From Cohnella sp. GbtcB17 (GTDB lineage Bacteria > Bacillota > Bacilli > Paenibacillales > Paenibacillaceae), in assembly GCF_019091135.1 (NCBI RefSeq), contig NZ_JAGXJW010000011.1:5791-69790 (forward strand): 64,000 nucleotides of DNA, in the 5' to 3' direction. The notes beneath the pieces are model-generated. The model was not told the DNA's origin, did no database searches, and worked only from the letters and a program-made list of their open reading frames with translations. Both the position numbers and the translations under genes were made by a program. How positions within the stretch are numbered: position 1 is the first letter of the stretch; each line of letters begins with the position of its first letter. Shown one piece after another: positions 53,134 to 60,647 of this stretch.

Positions 53134-54762
53134 TTAGGGGTTGGTCTTGGGATCGAGGTCGAATTTGTTGTCCGCGATAAACTTTTCGTTCGTCTTTTTC
53201 GTAAATTCCGCTTTCTTCTGCAGGAACTGCTCAAGCGTAATTTTGTCGTTGTAGTATTGCAGCTCCAGCGACTTTCCTTCGGCTGTCGCGTTGGGCTCGG
53301 CGGCCGGGTTGCCGTTCGCGATCTGGCCGATCGAACCGTTCATGTTGCCCGCGACCTTAAAGCCGTCCAGGTACGAATTGACGACATCGGGCAGCGTGAC
53401 GCCCTTGACGAGACTCGGTCCTTGCACGAACTGGCCGGCTTCAATCGTCGTCGTGAACACCTTTTGCGCTTCTTCCGGCGAGTACAGGAACTGCAGGAAG
53501 TCCTCGGCGCGCGCGACCGTGTCGGCGTCCTTCTTGGCGGTGACGGCGAGCTGGTGGCCCGGCACGAGTATGCCGCGCGGGTCGCCCGGGAAGTTCGGAT
53601 CGGCCTCCTTGAAGCCGGGGAACTTGAAGGTGCCCCATTCGAAGCCCTTGTCGCCCAGCGACTGCTGATCCTTGAGAATCTGGCCGACCTGCCAGCTGCC
53701 GTTCCAGTAGGCGGCCGCCTTGCCCGAGATGAACAGCTGATAGGCGTCGGCGTCCTTCATCGTTGCGTAGCCAGGCTGCAAATACGTCGACAGCTGCTTC
53801 AGCGTGGACCATATTTTCTGCTCCGCCGGACCTTGCGCATCGTACTTGCCCGACTTCCACAGCGCCATAATCCGCTCTGCGTCGACGACGGCGCCGATGT
53901 CGAAGAACGGGTCGTTCGGATCGTATTTGACCTTGCCGTTGATCGCCTCGACCTCCGGCGTGTTGCGGGCATCGCCCGGCTGCACGAGGATGTCGGGAAT
54001 CAGCGGACGGTTCGCCCAATCCTCGAACGCGCCCACCATCCAGCCTTCGTAGTCGGAGCCGGTCGCTTGCGACATCGAGAGCGGGATGATCTTCTGATCC
54101 TTGAGCTTTTGCAGGTCTGCGAACAGGTCCTCCCAGGTCGTCGGCGTCTCGGTGATGCCCGCCTTCGCGAACAAGTCTTTGTTGTAATAGAAGCCCGTGC
54201 CGACGAGATCGAACGGCAGCATGAAGATGTCGCCTTCGGCGGTGTAGGCGTATGGCCAGTAATCGCCGTTGATGCCGTCGTAAAGCGTCGTGCCGTTGTT
54301 GTAGGCATTGGGCGCCTTAACGAAATCGTTCAGCTTCAGGATGTAGCCTTTCTTGACGTTGTTGGCCGGCGTATCGCCGAGCAGGTTGGCATGCACGATA
54401 TCCGGCGCATCGTCGCCGCCTGCCGCCATCTTGGCCTGGAAGGACGTCTGGTAGGTCGTGTTGTCGGACACGATGTCGATCTTGACGGTCGTCTCCGGAT
54501 GAAGCTTCTGATAATCCTCCGCCGCCAGCTGGAGGCCTGCCGTATAGTAGTTGGTGATCGTGGAGAAAACGATCGTTTTCTTGGCTTTGGGCTCGCCGGC
54601 CGATGCAGAAGCGGTCCCGGAGGCGGATACGGATGGAGATGCCCCTGCATCCGAGGCGGAAGACGAAGCATTGCCGTTGCCGTTCGAGCCGGAGCAGGCG
54701 GAGAGCGAAGCGACGGCGAGCGAGGAAGCGAGCAGCAAAGCCGTTTTTTGACGAACATTCAT
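53134..54762 (-). CDS. Extracellular oligosaccharide-binding lipoprotein
   Basis: A 542-residue family 1 solute-binding lipoprotein, longer than usual for CUT1. Signal peptide MNVRQKTALLLASSLAVASL ends at the lipobox LSAC, followed by a Ser/Asn/Ala linker. Mature features: IVFSTITNYYTAGLQLAAEDYQ, DLVGTGFYYNKDLFAKAGI, FISGKAAAYWNGSWQVGQI and GHQLAVTAKKDADTVARAEDFLQFLYSPEEAQ. The start is ATG at 54762 with AAGGGGA about 9 nt upstream. First gene of the leftward operon and divergent from the LacI regulator; AAAACGTTTT operators flank its promoter. Ligand probably a rhamnose-containing oligosaccharide, by inference from downstream glycosidases. Confidence 0.93.
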   Translation of the reverse strand: MNVRQKTALLLASSLAVASLSACSGSNGNGNASSSASDAGASPSVSASGTASASAGEPKAKKTIVFSTITNYYTAGLQLAAEDYQKLHPETTVKIDIVSDNTTYQTSFQAKMAAGGDDAPDIVHANLLGDTPANNVKKGYILKLNDFVKAPNAYNNGTTLYDGINGDYWPYAYTAEGDIFMLPFDLVGTGFYYNKDLFAKAGITETPTTWEDLFADLQKLKDQKIIPLSMSQATGSDYEGWMVGAFEDWANRPLIPDILVQPGDARNTPEVEAINGKVKYDPNDPFFDIGAVVDAERIMALWKSGKYDAQGPAEQKIWSTLKQLSTYLQPGYATMKDADAYQLFISGKAAAYWNGSWQVGQILKDQQSLGDKGFEWGTFKFPGFKEADPNFPGDPRGILVPGHQLAVTAKKDADTVARAEDFLQFLYSPEEAQKVFTTTIEAGQFVQGPSLVKGVTLPDVVNSYLDGFKVAGNMNGSIGQIANGNPAAEPNATAEGKSLELQYYNDKITLEQFLQKKAEFTKKTNEKFIADNKFDLDPKTNP

Positions 54763-54795
54763 TTGTGAAGTTCCCCTTTCCAAATGAGTTTTAAT

Positions 54796-54805
54796 AAAAC
54801 GTTTT
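54796..54805. promoter_or_regulatory. LacI-type operator core O1 (AAAACGTTTT)
   Basis: A perfect 10-bp palindrome in an A/T-rich context (TTAATAAAACGTTTTTATTA), 34 bp upstream of the binding-protein start codon, downstream of its promoter. One of three identical cores in this divergent gap, matching LacI/GalR-type operators that centre on a CG step. Confidence 0.7.
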
Positions 54806-54932
54806 TATTAACGGTTGCCAGACAGCGCTAAAATTCGAGAAAAAATGCCGCGATTACGGAATTCGTCTCCCTTGACGATTTTCCCGTGTTCGTTTTCCGC
54901 GCTGTAAGCCCTTTCTTTTCCCTTTCGCAATC

Positions 54933-54962
54933 AGCATATCATTTTCCGCAACGCATTCTCAA
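54933..54962 (-). promoter_or_regulatory. Promoter of the rhamnoside-type operon
   Basis: Leftward, TTGAGA (complement of 54957-54962) and TATGCT (complement of 54933-54938) are 18 bp apart. It lies between operator cores O1 and O2, consistent with repression by looping or by blocking. Confidence 0.5.
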
Positions 54963-54971
54963 CATTAAAAT

Positions 54972-54981
54972 AAAACGTTTT
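54972..54981. promoter_or_regulatory. LacI-type operator core O2 (AAAACGTTTT)
   Basis: A perfect AAAACGTTTT palindrome in the context AATAAAACGTTTTTATA, 9 bp upstream of the -35 box of the leftward operon. The immediate flanks match O1. Confidence 0.7.
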
Positions 54982-55105
54982 TATAACTCCAAAAAACCGC
55001 GTCGCATAAGGGTTTTTGAGAAAAACGCCTATTAAAACGCTGCCAAAATCGGCATGCTTGGATGAATTCGATGCCTATATCCGCATGATATATGCTATAT
55101 TGATA

Positions 55106-55115
55106 AAAACGTTTT
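55106..55115. promoter_or_regulatory. LacI-type operator core O3 (AAAACGTTTT)
   Basis: The third identical core, 17 bp before the LacI start codon and just after a TATATT box, so the regulator probably represses its own gene as well. Confidence 0.7.
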
Positions 55116-55132
55116 AAGCGAGGTTGCAGCCG

Positions 55133-56203
55133 ATGGTTACAATCAAAGATATAGCGCGGGAAGCCGGCGTCTCCATCTCAACCGTTTCGTTCGCGTTTAA
55201 CGGCACGGCGCCCGTCGCCCCCGAGACGAAGGCCCGCATCATGGAGGTCATCAAGCGACTGAACTATCAGCCGAATTCCGCGGCCCGCGGACTCGTGACG
55301 CGCAAGACGAACAGCGTCTGCCTGTTCACGCCGCATCCCGCCACCGACTTCTTCTCCTTTTCCGGCAACAATGACTTCAACGGCCTGCTGCAGGGGATCG
55401 GCGAGGTGCTCGACCACAAAGATTACAACCTGCTGCTCGCTTGGGACAGTCTCGGCCATAAGACCAAGACGCCCAAACTCGTTAAGCTGATGCGCGAACG
55501 GGCGATGGACGGCGTGCTGATCTGCTTGCCCGAGCATGACTTTAAGACGATCGAGGAGCTGACCGAGCAAAATTTCCCCGTCGTCATCGTAGGGAGCAAC
55601 AGTCAAGCGAACCGCGTCAACTCGGTGGATGTGGACAATTACGAGATTTCGTATAAAAACACGCGCCATCTGCTCGGACTCGGTCATCGCCGGATCGCCT
55701 TCATCAGTCCCGGACCGCTTAATTACCTGGTATGCGAAGACCGGTACGAGGGCTTCAAGGACGCGATGGAGGAAGCGGGACTGCGGCTTAGGGACGACTA
55801 TTTGTACATCGGCGACGAAAAGGAACAGAGCGGCTATAAGGCCGCGGAGCACTTCCTGACGCTGAAAGAACCGCCCACGGCACTCGTCGCGGGGCGGGAT
55901 GCACAGGCGGTCGGCGTCATCGACTACGCCCGGGCGCACGGCACCTCGGTGCCCGGCGATCTCGCGATCGTCAGCTTCGAGAACAGCGCCGCCGCCGTCA
56001 AGTACGGCATCTCCTCCGCCACCACCAATCTGTACGAGATCGGCAAGGAAGGCGCGCGTCTCATGCTGAAGCTGCTCGGCCGCAAAAAAGACCGTGCCCC
56101 GCAAAACATCGTCATCCCCTCCGAGCTGGTCGTGCGCGAGAGCTGCGGTGGGCGCGCAGAGGTTCTAAAGAGCGATGCGGTGGCAGAGATGGACGAGGAC
56201 TAA
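55133..56203 (+). CDS. LacI family repressor of the rhamnoside-type operon
   Basis: A 356-residue LacI/GalR regulator. The helix-turn-helix with hinge spans 1-60 (TIKDIAREAGVSISTVSFAFN, LNYQPNSAARGL); the periplasmic-binding-like effector domain continues to about 340 (LLGLGHRRIAFISPG, PTALVAGRDAQAVGVI, AIVSFENSAAAVKYGISSATT). The start is ATG at 55133 with GCGAGG 9 nt upstream; an in-frame TTG lies three codons before. Divergent from the ABC-glycosidase operon; the gap carries three AAAACGTTTT cores, its likely operators. The last 20 residues (RAEVLKSDAVAEMDED) are an unconserved acidic tail. Confidence 0.94.
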   Translation: MVTIKDIAREAGVSISTVSFAFNGTAPVAPETKARIMEVIKRLNYQPNSAARGLVTRKTNSVCLFTPHPATDFFSFSGNNDFNGLLQGIGEVLDHKDYNLLLAWDSLGHKTKTPKLVKLMRERAMDGVLICLPEHDFKTIEELTEQNFPVVIVGSNSQANRVNSVDVDNYEISYKNTRHLLGLGHRRIAFISPGPLNYLVCEDRYEGFKDAMEEAGLRLRDDYLYIGDEKEQSGYKAAEHFLTLKEPPTALVAGRDAQAVGVIDYARAHGTSVPGDLAIVSFENSAAAVKYGISSATTNLYEIGKEGARLMLKLLGRKKDRAPQNIVIPSELVVRESCGGRAEVLKSDAVAEMDED

Positions 56204-56255
56204 CGAGGCGTTGGAACCGCCGGGAAAGATCGCAGATCCGCCCTGGAGGTCCTAA

Positions 56256-56310
56256 AAACGCAAAAAGGGATGAGGCAGAGCGGCGCTCTGCTTCATCCCT
56301 TTTTGCGTTT
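56256..56310. terminator. Bidirectional terminator between lacI and copA
   Basis: Arms of 25 bp with one mismatch (AAACGCAAAAAGGGATGA... pairing with ...TCATCCCTTTTTGCGTTT) close a 5-nt loop. T-rich and A-rich sides serve both the rightward LacI gene and the leftward CopA gene. Confidence 0.85.
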
Positions 56311-56336
56311 GGCTCGAAAGCTGTGTAGCTGTCCGG

Positions 56337-58820
56337 TTAGGGCCGCAGCTTCGCCCGCTGCAGTCGCAGCGCGTTCAGCACGACGGACACCGAACTCAGC
56401 GCCATCGCCGCGCCCGCGACCCACGGCGCGAGCAGGCCGATCGCCGCCACCGGGATGCCGACCGTGTTGTAGCCGAGCGCCCAGAACAGGTTTTGACGGA
56501 TGTTGCGCATCGTGAGCCGGCTCATCTCGATCGCGTCCGGGATGCTCGCAAGATCGCCCCGCATGAGCGTGACGTCCGCCGCCTCCATCGCGACGTCCGT
56601 CCCCGTGCCGACCGCCATGCCGACGTCGGCCGTAGCGAGCGCCGGCGCGTCGTTGATGCCGTCGCCGACCATCGCTACCTTTCGGCCCGCCGCCTGCAGC
56701 TTTTTTATCTCGGCCGCCTTGCCCTCCGGCAGCACTTCCGACAGTACGCGGGAGATGCCGACCTGCGCCGAGATCGCCGCGGCCGTGCGGGCGTTGTCCC
56801 CCGTAATCATGACGACCTCGATGCCCATCGCCTGTAGTCGGGCGACCGCAGCTGCGGAAGTATCCTTCACCGTGTCCGCCACCGCGATCGTTCCTGCATA
56901 CAAGCCGTCGACTGCCGCGAGCATCGCCGTTTTGCCCGCTTCCTCAAGCCGTGTCATCGTTTCCGATGCCGCCACTCCGATCGTCACGTTCTCCCGCTCC
57001 AGAAGACGGCGCGTGCCGATCAGCACCTGCCTGCCCTCCACGGCCGCACGCACGCCGTAGCCGGGCAGCGCCTCGAACGATTCGGCATCCGGCAGCGCGA
57101 TGCCGCGCTCGCGAATGCCCGCCACGATCGCTTCCGCGAGCGGATGCTCGGAGTTTTTCTCCGCCGCGCCGACGAGCCGCAACAGTTGGGAAGCCTTATC
57201 CCCTTCGCTCAGATACGCCTCAGCATCTGCGGTTTCGTCCGAGATGATGACATCCGTCAATTCCGGCTTGCCCCTCGTGACGGTGCCCGTTTTATCGAGC
57301 ACGACCGTATCGATGGCCTGCGTCATCTCCAGGTGCTCGCCGCCCTTGAACAGGATGCCGAACTCGGCCGCCCGGCCGGAGCCGGCCATGATCGAGGTCG
57401 GCGTCGCCAAACCAAGCGCGCACGGGCAAGCGATGACCAGAATCGCGATCGCCTTCTCCAGCGCCCCGGTGAAGTCCCAAGGCTGCACGAAGAAATACCA
57501 GACGAGAAACGCCGCGACCGCAATGCCGACAACGATCGGCACAAAGATGCCCGATATCGCGTCCGCCACGCGCTGAATCGGCGCCTTGGAGCCTTGCGCT
57601 TCCTCGACGATTTTGACGATTTGCGCGAGCGCCGTGTCCTTGCCGACCTTGGTCGCCCGGATGCGCAGTCTGCCGTTTTTGTTGATCGTGGCGCCGATAA
57701 CCGCGTCGCCCGCTTTTTTGCCAACCGGCAAGCTCTCCCCCGTCAGCATCGATTCGTCGACGGAAGACTCTCCCTCGATGACTTCGCCGTCGACAGGCAC
57801 CTTCTCGCCCGGCCGGACCAGCACGACATCGCCGCGTACGACCTCCTCCACCGGGATCGCGAGCTCCGCGCCATCTCGTACGACAAGCGCCGTTTTCGCC
57901 TGAAGGCCCATCAACGACTTGATCGCCTCGGACGTGCGTCCTTTGGCCAAACGCTCTAACCACTTGCCCAGCAGCACCAGCGTAATCAGAATTGCGCTCG
58001 TCTCATAATACATCGGCGGCGCGTGGTGCATGCCCATTTGCGCGGACGCCCAATCGACCGTAAGGTACAAGCTGTAGAAATAAGCGGCAGAGGTGCCGAG
58101 CGATACGAGGACGTCCATGTTGGCGCTGCCGTTGCGCAGCGCTTTGTAGGCGCCTACGTAGAAGCCGCGGCCGATATAAAACTGCACGGGCGTCGCCAGC
58201 GCCAGCTGGAACCAAGGGTTCATGAACAGCTCCGGCACGTAGATCCATGCGGTAAAAGTGAAATGGCCGACCATGCTCCAGAGCAGGGGCAGCGATAGGA
58301 TGGCGGAAAGGAGCAGTTTGCGCAATTGGCGGCTGCGCTCGGCTGCGCGTCGGTCCGCTCCGGCGTCGTCCGCTTCGTCACGCTTTGGCGTCGCCTTATA
58401 GCCGAGCTGCTCGACCTTATGCTGCATGTCGGCAACCGACACCGCACCCGATGCATATTCGACCCGGGCGGTTTCCAGCGCCAGATTGACGGACGCGGCG
58501 CTGACGCCCGGCAGCTTGCCGAGCCCTTTCTCGATCCGGGCTGCGCAAGCGGCACAGGTCATGCCTTCGATCGAGAAGTCAGCCGTCTCCTTAACCGTAT
58601 CGTATCCCAGCTTGCGGATCGTCTCCTCCATCGCGCCGACGCCGACGCGCGACGGATCGTAGCTGACACTTGCTTTTTCCAATGCGAAGTTCACATGGGC
58701 CGCGTCGACGCCTTCAAGTTTGCCAAGGCCTTTCTCGATGCGGTTTGCGCAAGCTGCGCAGGTCATGCCCGTTATCGCCAATGTCGCTTGCTCCGTACCT
58801 TTCGAGTTCGATTCCATCAT
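56337..58820 (-). CDS. copA: Copper-exporting P1B-type ATPase
   Basis: An 827-residue inner-membrane Cu(I) export ATPase. Two N-terminal heavy-metal-binding domains have GMTCAAC at 18-24 and 86-92. Eight membrane helices include the metal-site CPC motif at 465-467 (IACPCALG). Cytoplasmic motifs: TGES at 360-363, phosphorylation site D509 in [14 protein letters not shown] and [15 protein letters not shown] at 58820 has GGGGGG 8 nt upstream. The 18-bp site at 58826-58843 just before the start matches the one upstream of csoR, so CsoR should repress it until copper rises. No copZ chaperone gene is present beside it. Confidence 0.96.
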   Translation of the reverse strand: MMESNSKGTEQATLAITGMTCAACANRIEKGLGKLEGVDAAHVNFALEKASVSYDPSRVGVGAMEETIRKLGYDTVKETADFSIEGMTCAACAARIEKGLGKLPGVSAASVNLALETARVEYASGAVSVADMQHKVEQLGYKATPKRDEADDAGADRRAAERSRQLRKLLLSAILSLPLLWSMVGHFTFTAWIYVPELFMNPWFQLALATPVQFYIGRGFYVGAYKALRNGSANMDVLVSLGTSAAYFYSLYLTVDWASAQMGMHHAPPMYYETSAILITLVLLGKWLERLAKGRTSEAIKSLMGLQAKTALVVRDGAELAIPVEEVVRGDVVLVRPGEKVPVDGEVIEGESSVDESMLTGESLPVGKKAGDAVIGATINKNGRLRIRATKVGKDTALAQIVKIVEEAQGSKAPIQRVADAISGIFVPIVVGIAVAAFLVWYFFVQPWDFTGALEKAIAILVIACPCALGLATPTSIMAGSGRAAEFGILFKGGEHLEMTQAIDTVVLDKTGTVTRGKPELTDVIISDETADAEAYLSEGDKASQLLRLVGAAEKNSEHPLAEAIVAGIRERGIALPDAESFEALPGYGVRAAVEGRQVLIGTRRLLERENVTIGVAASETMTRLEEAGKTAMLAAVDGLYAGTIAVADTVKDTSAAAVARLQAMGIEVVMITGDNARTAAAISAQVGISRVLSEVLPEGKAAEIKKLQAAGRKVAMVGDGINDAPALATADVGMAVGTGTDVAMEAADVTLMRGDLASIPDAIEMSRLTMRNIRQNLFWALGYNTVGIPVAAIGLLAPWVAGAAMALSSVSVVLNALRLQRAKLRP

Positions 58821-58825
58821 GTACA

Positions 58826-58843
58826 ATACCCCCCAACCCTATA
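58826..58843. promoter_or_regulatory. CsoR-type operator upstream of copA
   Basis: ATACCCCCCAACCCTATA is identical at 16 of 18 positions to the site before csoR (59305-59322). The G/C tract bounded by TAT on each side resembles known CsoR operators. Confidence 0.75.
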
Positions 58844-58915
58844 ATTCAAGCCATAAGAAAACGGCGAATCCGCCGCGGATGGATGATCTGAATGGTTCAT
58901 TCATTAAAGCGCACT

Positions 58916-59275
58916 TTACTTAATAAGCTTGTTCATCGTCGTCATTAATTCGGCCAGCACGTCCGTATCGCCCTCCTGGATCCGCTCGACGACGCAGCTC
59001 TTGAGATGATGCTCGAGCAGCAGCTTGCCGACGCCGTTCAACGCCGATTGCACGGACGCGATCTGATTCAGCACGTCGTCGCAATAAGTATCCCGCTCGA
59101 TCAGGCCTTTAATGCCCCTCACTTGGCCTTCGATGCGATTCAGCCTGCTGATCAGACTGCTCTTGACCTTATCCGAGTGATGGCTTCTGCGCTCTCCGCC
59201 CTCGTGGTGGCAAGACTCCGCTTCGTCGCCGTCGAAGAGCGGCTTGTAGACTTCGGGATTAACGGTATCGCTCAT
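58916..59275 (-). CDS. csoR: Copper-sensing repressor CsoR
   Basis: A 119-residue CsoR/DUF156 regulator. Core pattern: LISRLNRIEGQVRGIKGLIERDTYCDDVLNQI, then LLEHHLKSCVVERIQEG. The Cu(I) ligands of the family correspond to C65, H90 and C94 (H-x3-C), all present. An extra N-terminal His/Cys segment (residues 22-33, CHHEGGERRSHH) may bind metal and is longer than usual. Start: the ATG of MSDTVN at 59275 with GAAGGGGG 8 nt upstream. It lies 95 bp upstream of copA in the same direction. Copper binding releases it from DNA. Confidence 0.93.
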   Translation of the reverse strand: MSDTVNPEVYKPLFDGDEAESCHHEGGERRSHHSDKVKSSLISRLNRIEGQVRGIKGLIERDTYCDDVLNQIASVQSALNGVGKLLLEHHLKSCVVERIQEGDTDVLAELMTTMNKLIK

Positions 59276-59304
59276 GATCGCAGCCCCCTTCTCTTGCAAC
59301 AATT

Positions 59305-59322
59305 ATACTCCCCCACCCTATA
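59305..59322. promoter_or_regulatory. CsoR-type operator upstream of csoR
   Basis: ATACTCCCCCACCCTATA lies 30 bp before the csoR start and matches the copA site at 16 of 18 positions, indicating autoregulation. Confidence 0.75.
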
Positions 59323-59426
59323 TAAAAGCAAGCGTAAGGATAAGTTTTTGGGCGAGGCCTAGCGGGCTGCGGGGCGATAGCGGCAGGGATTGCCGCTAAG
59401 CCACTGCGCCAGGTTAGCTCGCACGC

Positions 59427-60464
59427 TCAATAAAACCGCAGCCCCGCGTCGCTCGACGCCGGATCGCTCGACGCGCGGACGATGAGCTGCGTCGGGATGA
59501 CGAGCTTGCGCGCCGGCAAGCGTTTGTCCGCTACGATCTCCAGCAGCAGCCTGGTCGCCTCGGCGCCGATGTCGTACAGCGGCGCCTTCACGCTCGTGAT
59601 GCCGTGATGCTCCGCGAGCGACGTATTGTCGAAGCCGGTGACGGCCAGCTGCCCCGGCGTCTCCAGTCCCGCCTGCCTCGCCGCGGCGATCGCGCCAAGC
59701 GCCAGCATATCGCGGCCCGCCACGATCGCCGTGGGTGGGTGCGGCAACGCGAGCAGCTCCGCGGCGATCCGGTAGCCGGTCTCCGCGCTGAAGTCGCCGA
59801 CCCGCACGTACTCGGAGCGCAGCGGCAGACCGCTCAGCGTCATCGCCCGCTGATACCCGGTGAGCCTGTAGAAGCTCAGCATCGTATCGAGCGGGCAAGG
59901 CGCGATAAAGGCGATATCCCGGTGTCCCAGCTCGATCAGATGCCGGGTCGCCATCTGCGCGCCGGCAATGTTATCCATATCGACGGAATGATAATCGGTC
60001 CGGTTGGACAGCTCCCCGAGCGTGACGAGCGGAACGTCGTTGTCCAGCAGCAAGCCTGGAATCGGATCGTCCACATGCGGGCTCGGGTAGATAACGCCGC
60101 CGATCGCGCCCGAACCTATAATTTCACGCTCGATATCGGGCAGCTGCTTATGCCACAGCAGCGTCAGACGGCTGCCCGACTGGCGCAGCTGCTCGCCGAC
60201 CCCTCTCAATAAATCGAGAAACGTCTCGTCGAGATACATTCGATCCTTATTCTCAAACGCCTCCGGCACGAACAACGCGATCTCCGTCGCGTTCCTGGAC
60301 GGAACGACGCTTCGGACGGTCTGCCGGTAGTTCAAGCGGGTGATCGCGTCGCCGATTTTTTTTCGGGCCGCTTCACTGACCGGCGCGCTGTCGTTCAAGT
60401 AGTTGGATACGGTCGCCGGCGCGACGCCTGCCGCCTGCGCCACGTCCCTGATCGTCACCTTCAA
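59427..60464 (-). CDS. LacI family regulator, divergent from the propeller enzyme gene
   Basis: A 345-residue LacI/GalR protein. HTH KVTIRDVAQAAGVAPATVSNYLN, hinge NYRQTVRSVV, effector domain with LIELGHRDIAFIAPCPLD, PTAIVAGRDMLALGAI and AVTGFDNTSLAEHHGITSV. I choose a TTG start at 60464 with AGAGGT 9 nt upstream, since it gives the usual M-K-V-T-I-R-D beginning; an ATG nine codons earlier has a poor ribosome binding site. Likely represses the secreted enzyme gene at 60648 through the palindromes at 60556-60588. The C-terminus (SSDPASSDAGLRFY) is slightly extended. Confidence 0.92.
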   Translation of the reverse strand: MKVTIRDVAQAAGVAPATVSNYLNDSAPVSEAARKKIGDAITRLNYRQTVRSVVPSRNATEIALFVPEAFENKDRMYLDETFLDLLRGVGEQLRQSGSRLTLLWHKQLPDIEREIIGSGAIGGVIYPSPHVDDPIPGLLLDNDVPLVTLGELSNRTDYHSVDMDNIAGAQMATRHLIELGHRDIAFIAPCPLDTMLSFYRLTGYQRAMTLSGLPLRSEYVRVGDFSAETGYRIAAELLALPHPPTAIVAGRDMLALGAIAAARQAGLETPGQLAVTGFDNTSLAEHHGITSVKAPLYDIGAEATRLLLEIVADKRLPARKLVIPTQLIVRASSDPASSDAGLRFY

Positions 60465-60555
60465 TGTCGTAACACCTCTTATTTTAGCCATACGCGCGCT
60501 TTTCTCCCCATTTTAACACCGAGCCGTCTCTTGAACAATTTGACGTTCTGTCATT

Positions 60556-60588
60556 TGTTTAATTAAACATCAATTAAATATTAATTGA
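60556..60588. promoter_or_regulatory. Two adjacent palindromes, likely LacI-type operators
   Basis: TGTTTAATTAAACA (60556-60569) is a perfect 14-bp palindrome. Directly next to it, TCAATTAAATATTAATTGA (60570-60588) has perfect 8-bp arms around ATA and overlaps the -35 box. Both lie in the gap between the divergent LacI gene and its presumed target. Confidence 0.7.
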
Positions 60589-60613
60589 CGATTTACTGTT
60601 TTTTAGATATGAT
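60585..60613 (+). promoter_or_regulatory. Promoter of the secreted propeller enzyme gene
   Basis: TTGACG (60585-60590), 17 bp, TATGAT (60608-60613): a good sigma-A promoter. Its -35 box overlaps the right palindrome, so a bound regulator would exclude polymerase. Confidence 0.75.
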
Positions 60614-60618
60614 CTCGG

Positions 60619-60632
60619 CGAAAGCGATTACA
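60619..60632. promoter_or_regulatory. cre-like site (CcpA) after the promoter
   Basis: CGAAAGCGATTACA matches the cre consensus TGNAANCGNWNNCA at all defined positions except the first. Placed just downstream of the -10 box, it could mediate a roadblock by CcpA. Confidence 0.5.
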
Positions 60633-60647
60633 AGGAGGGATTAATTG

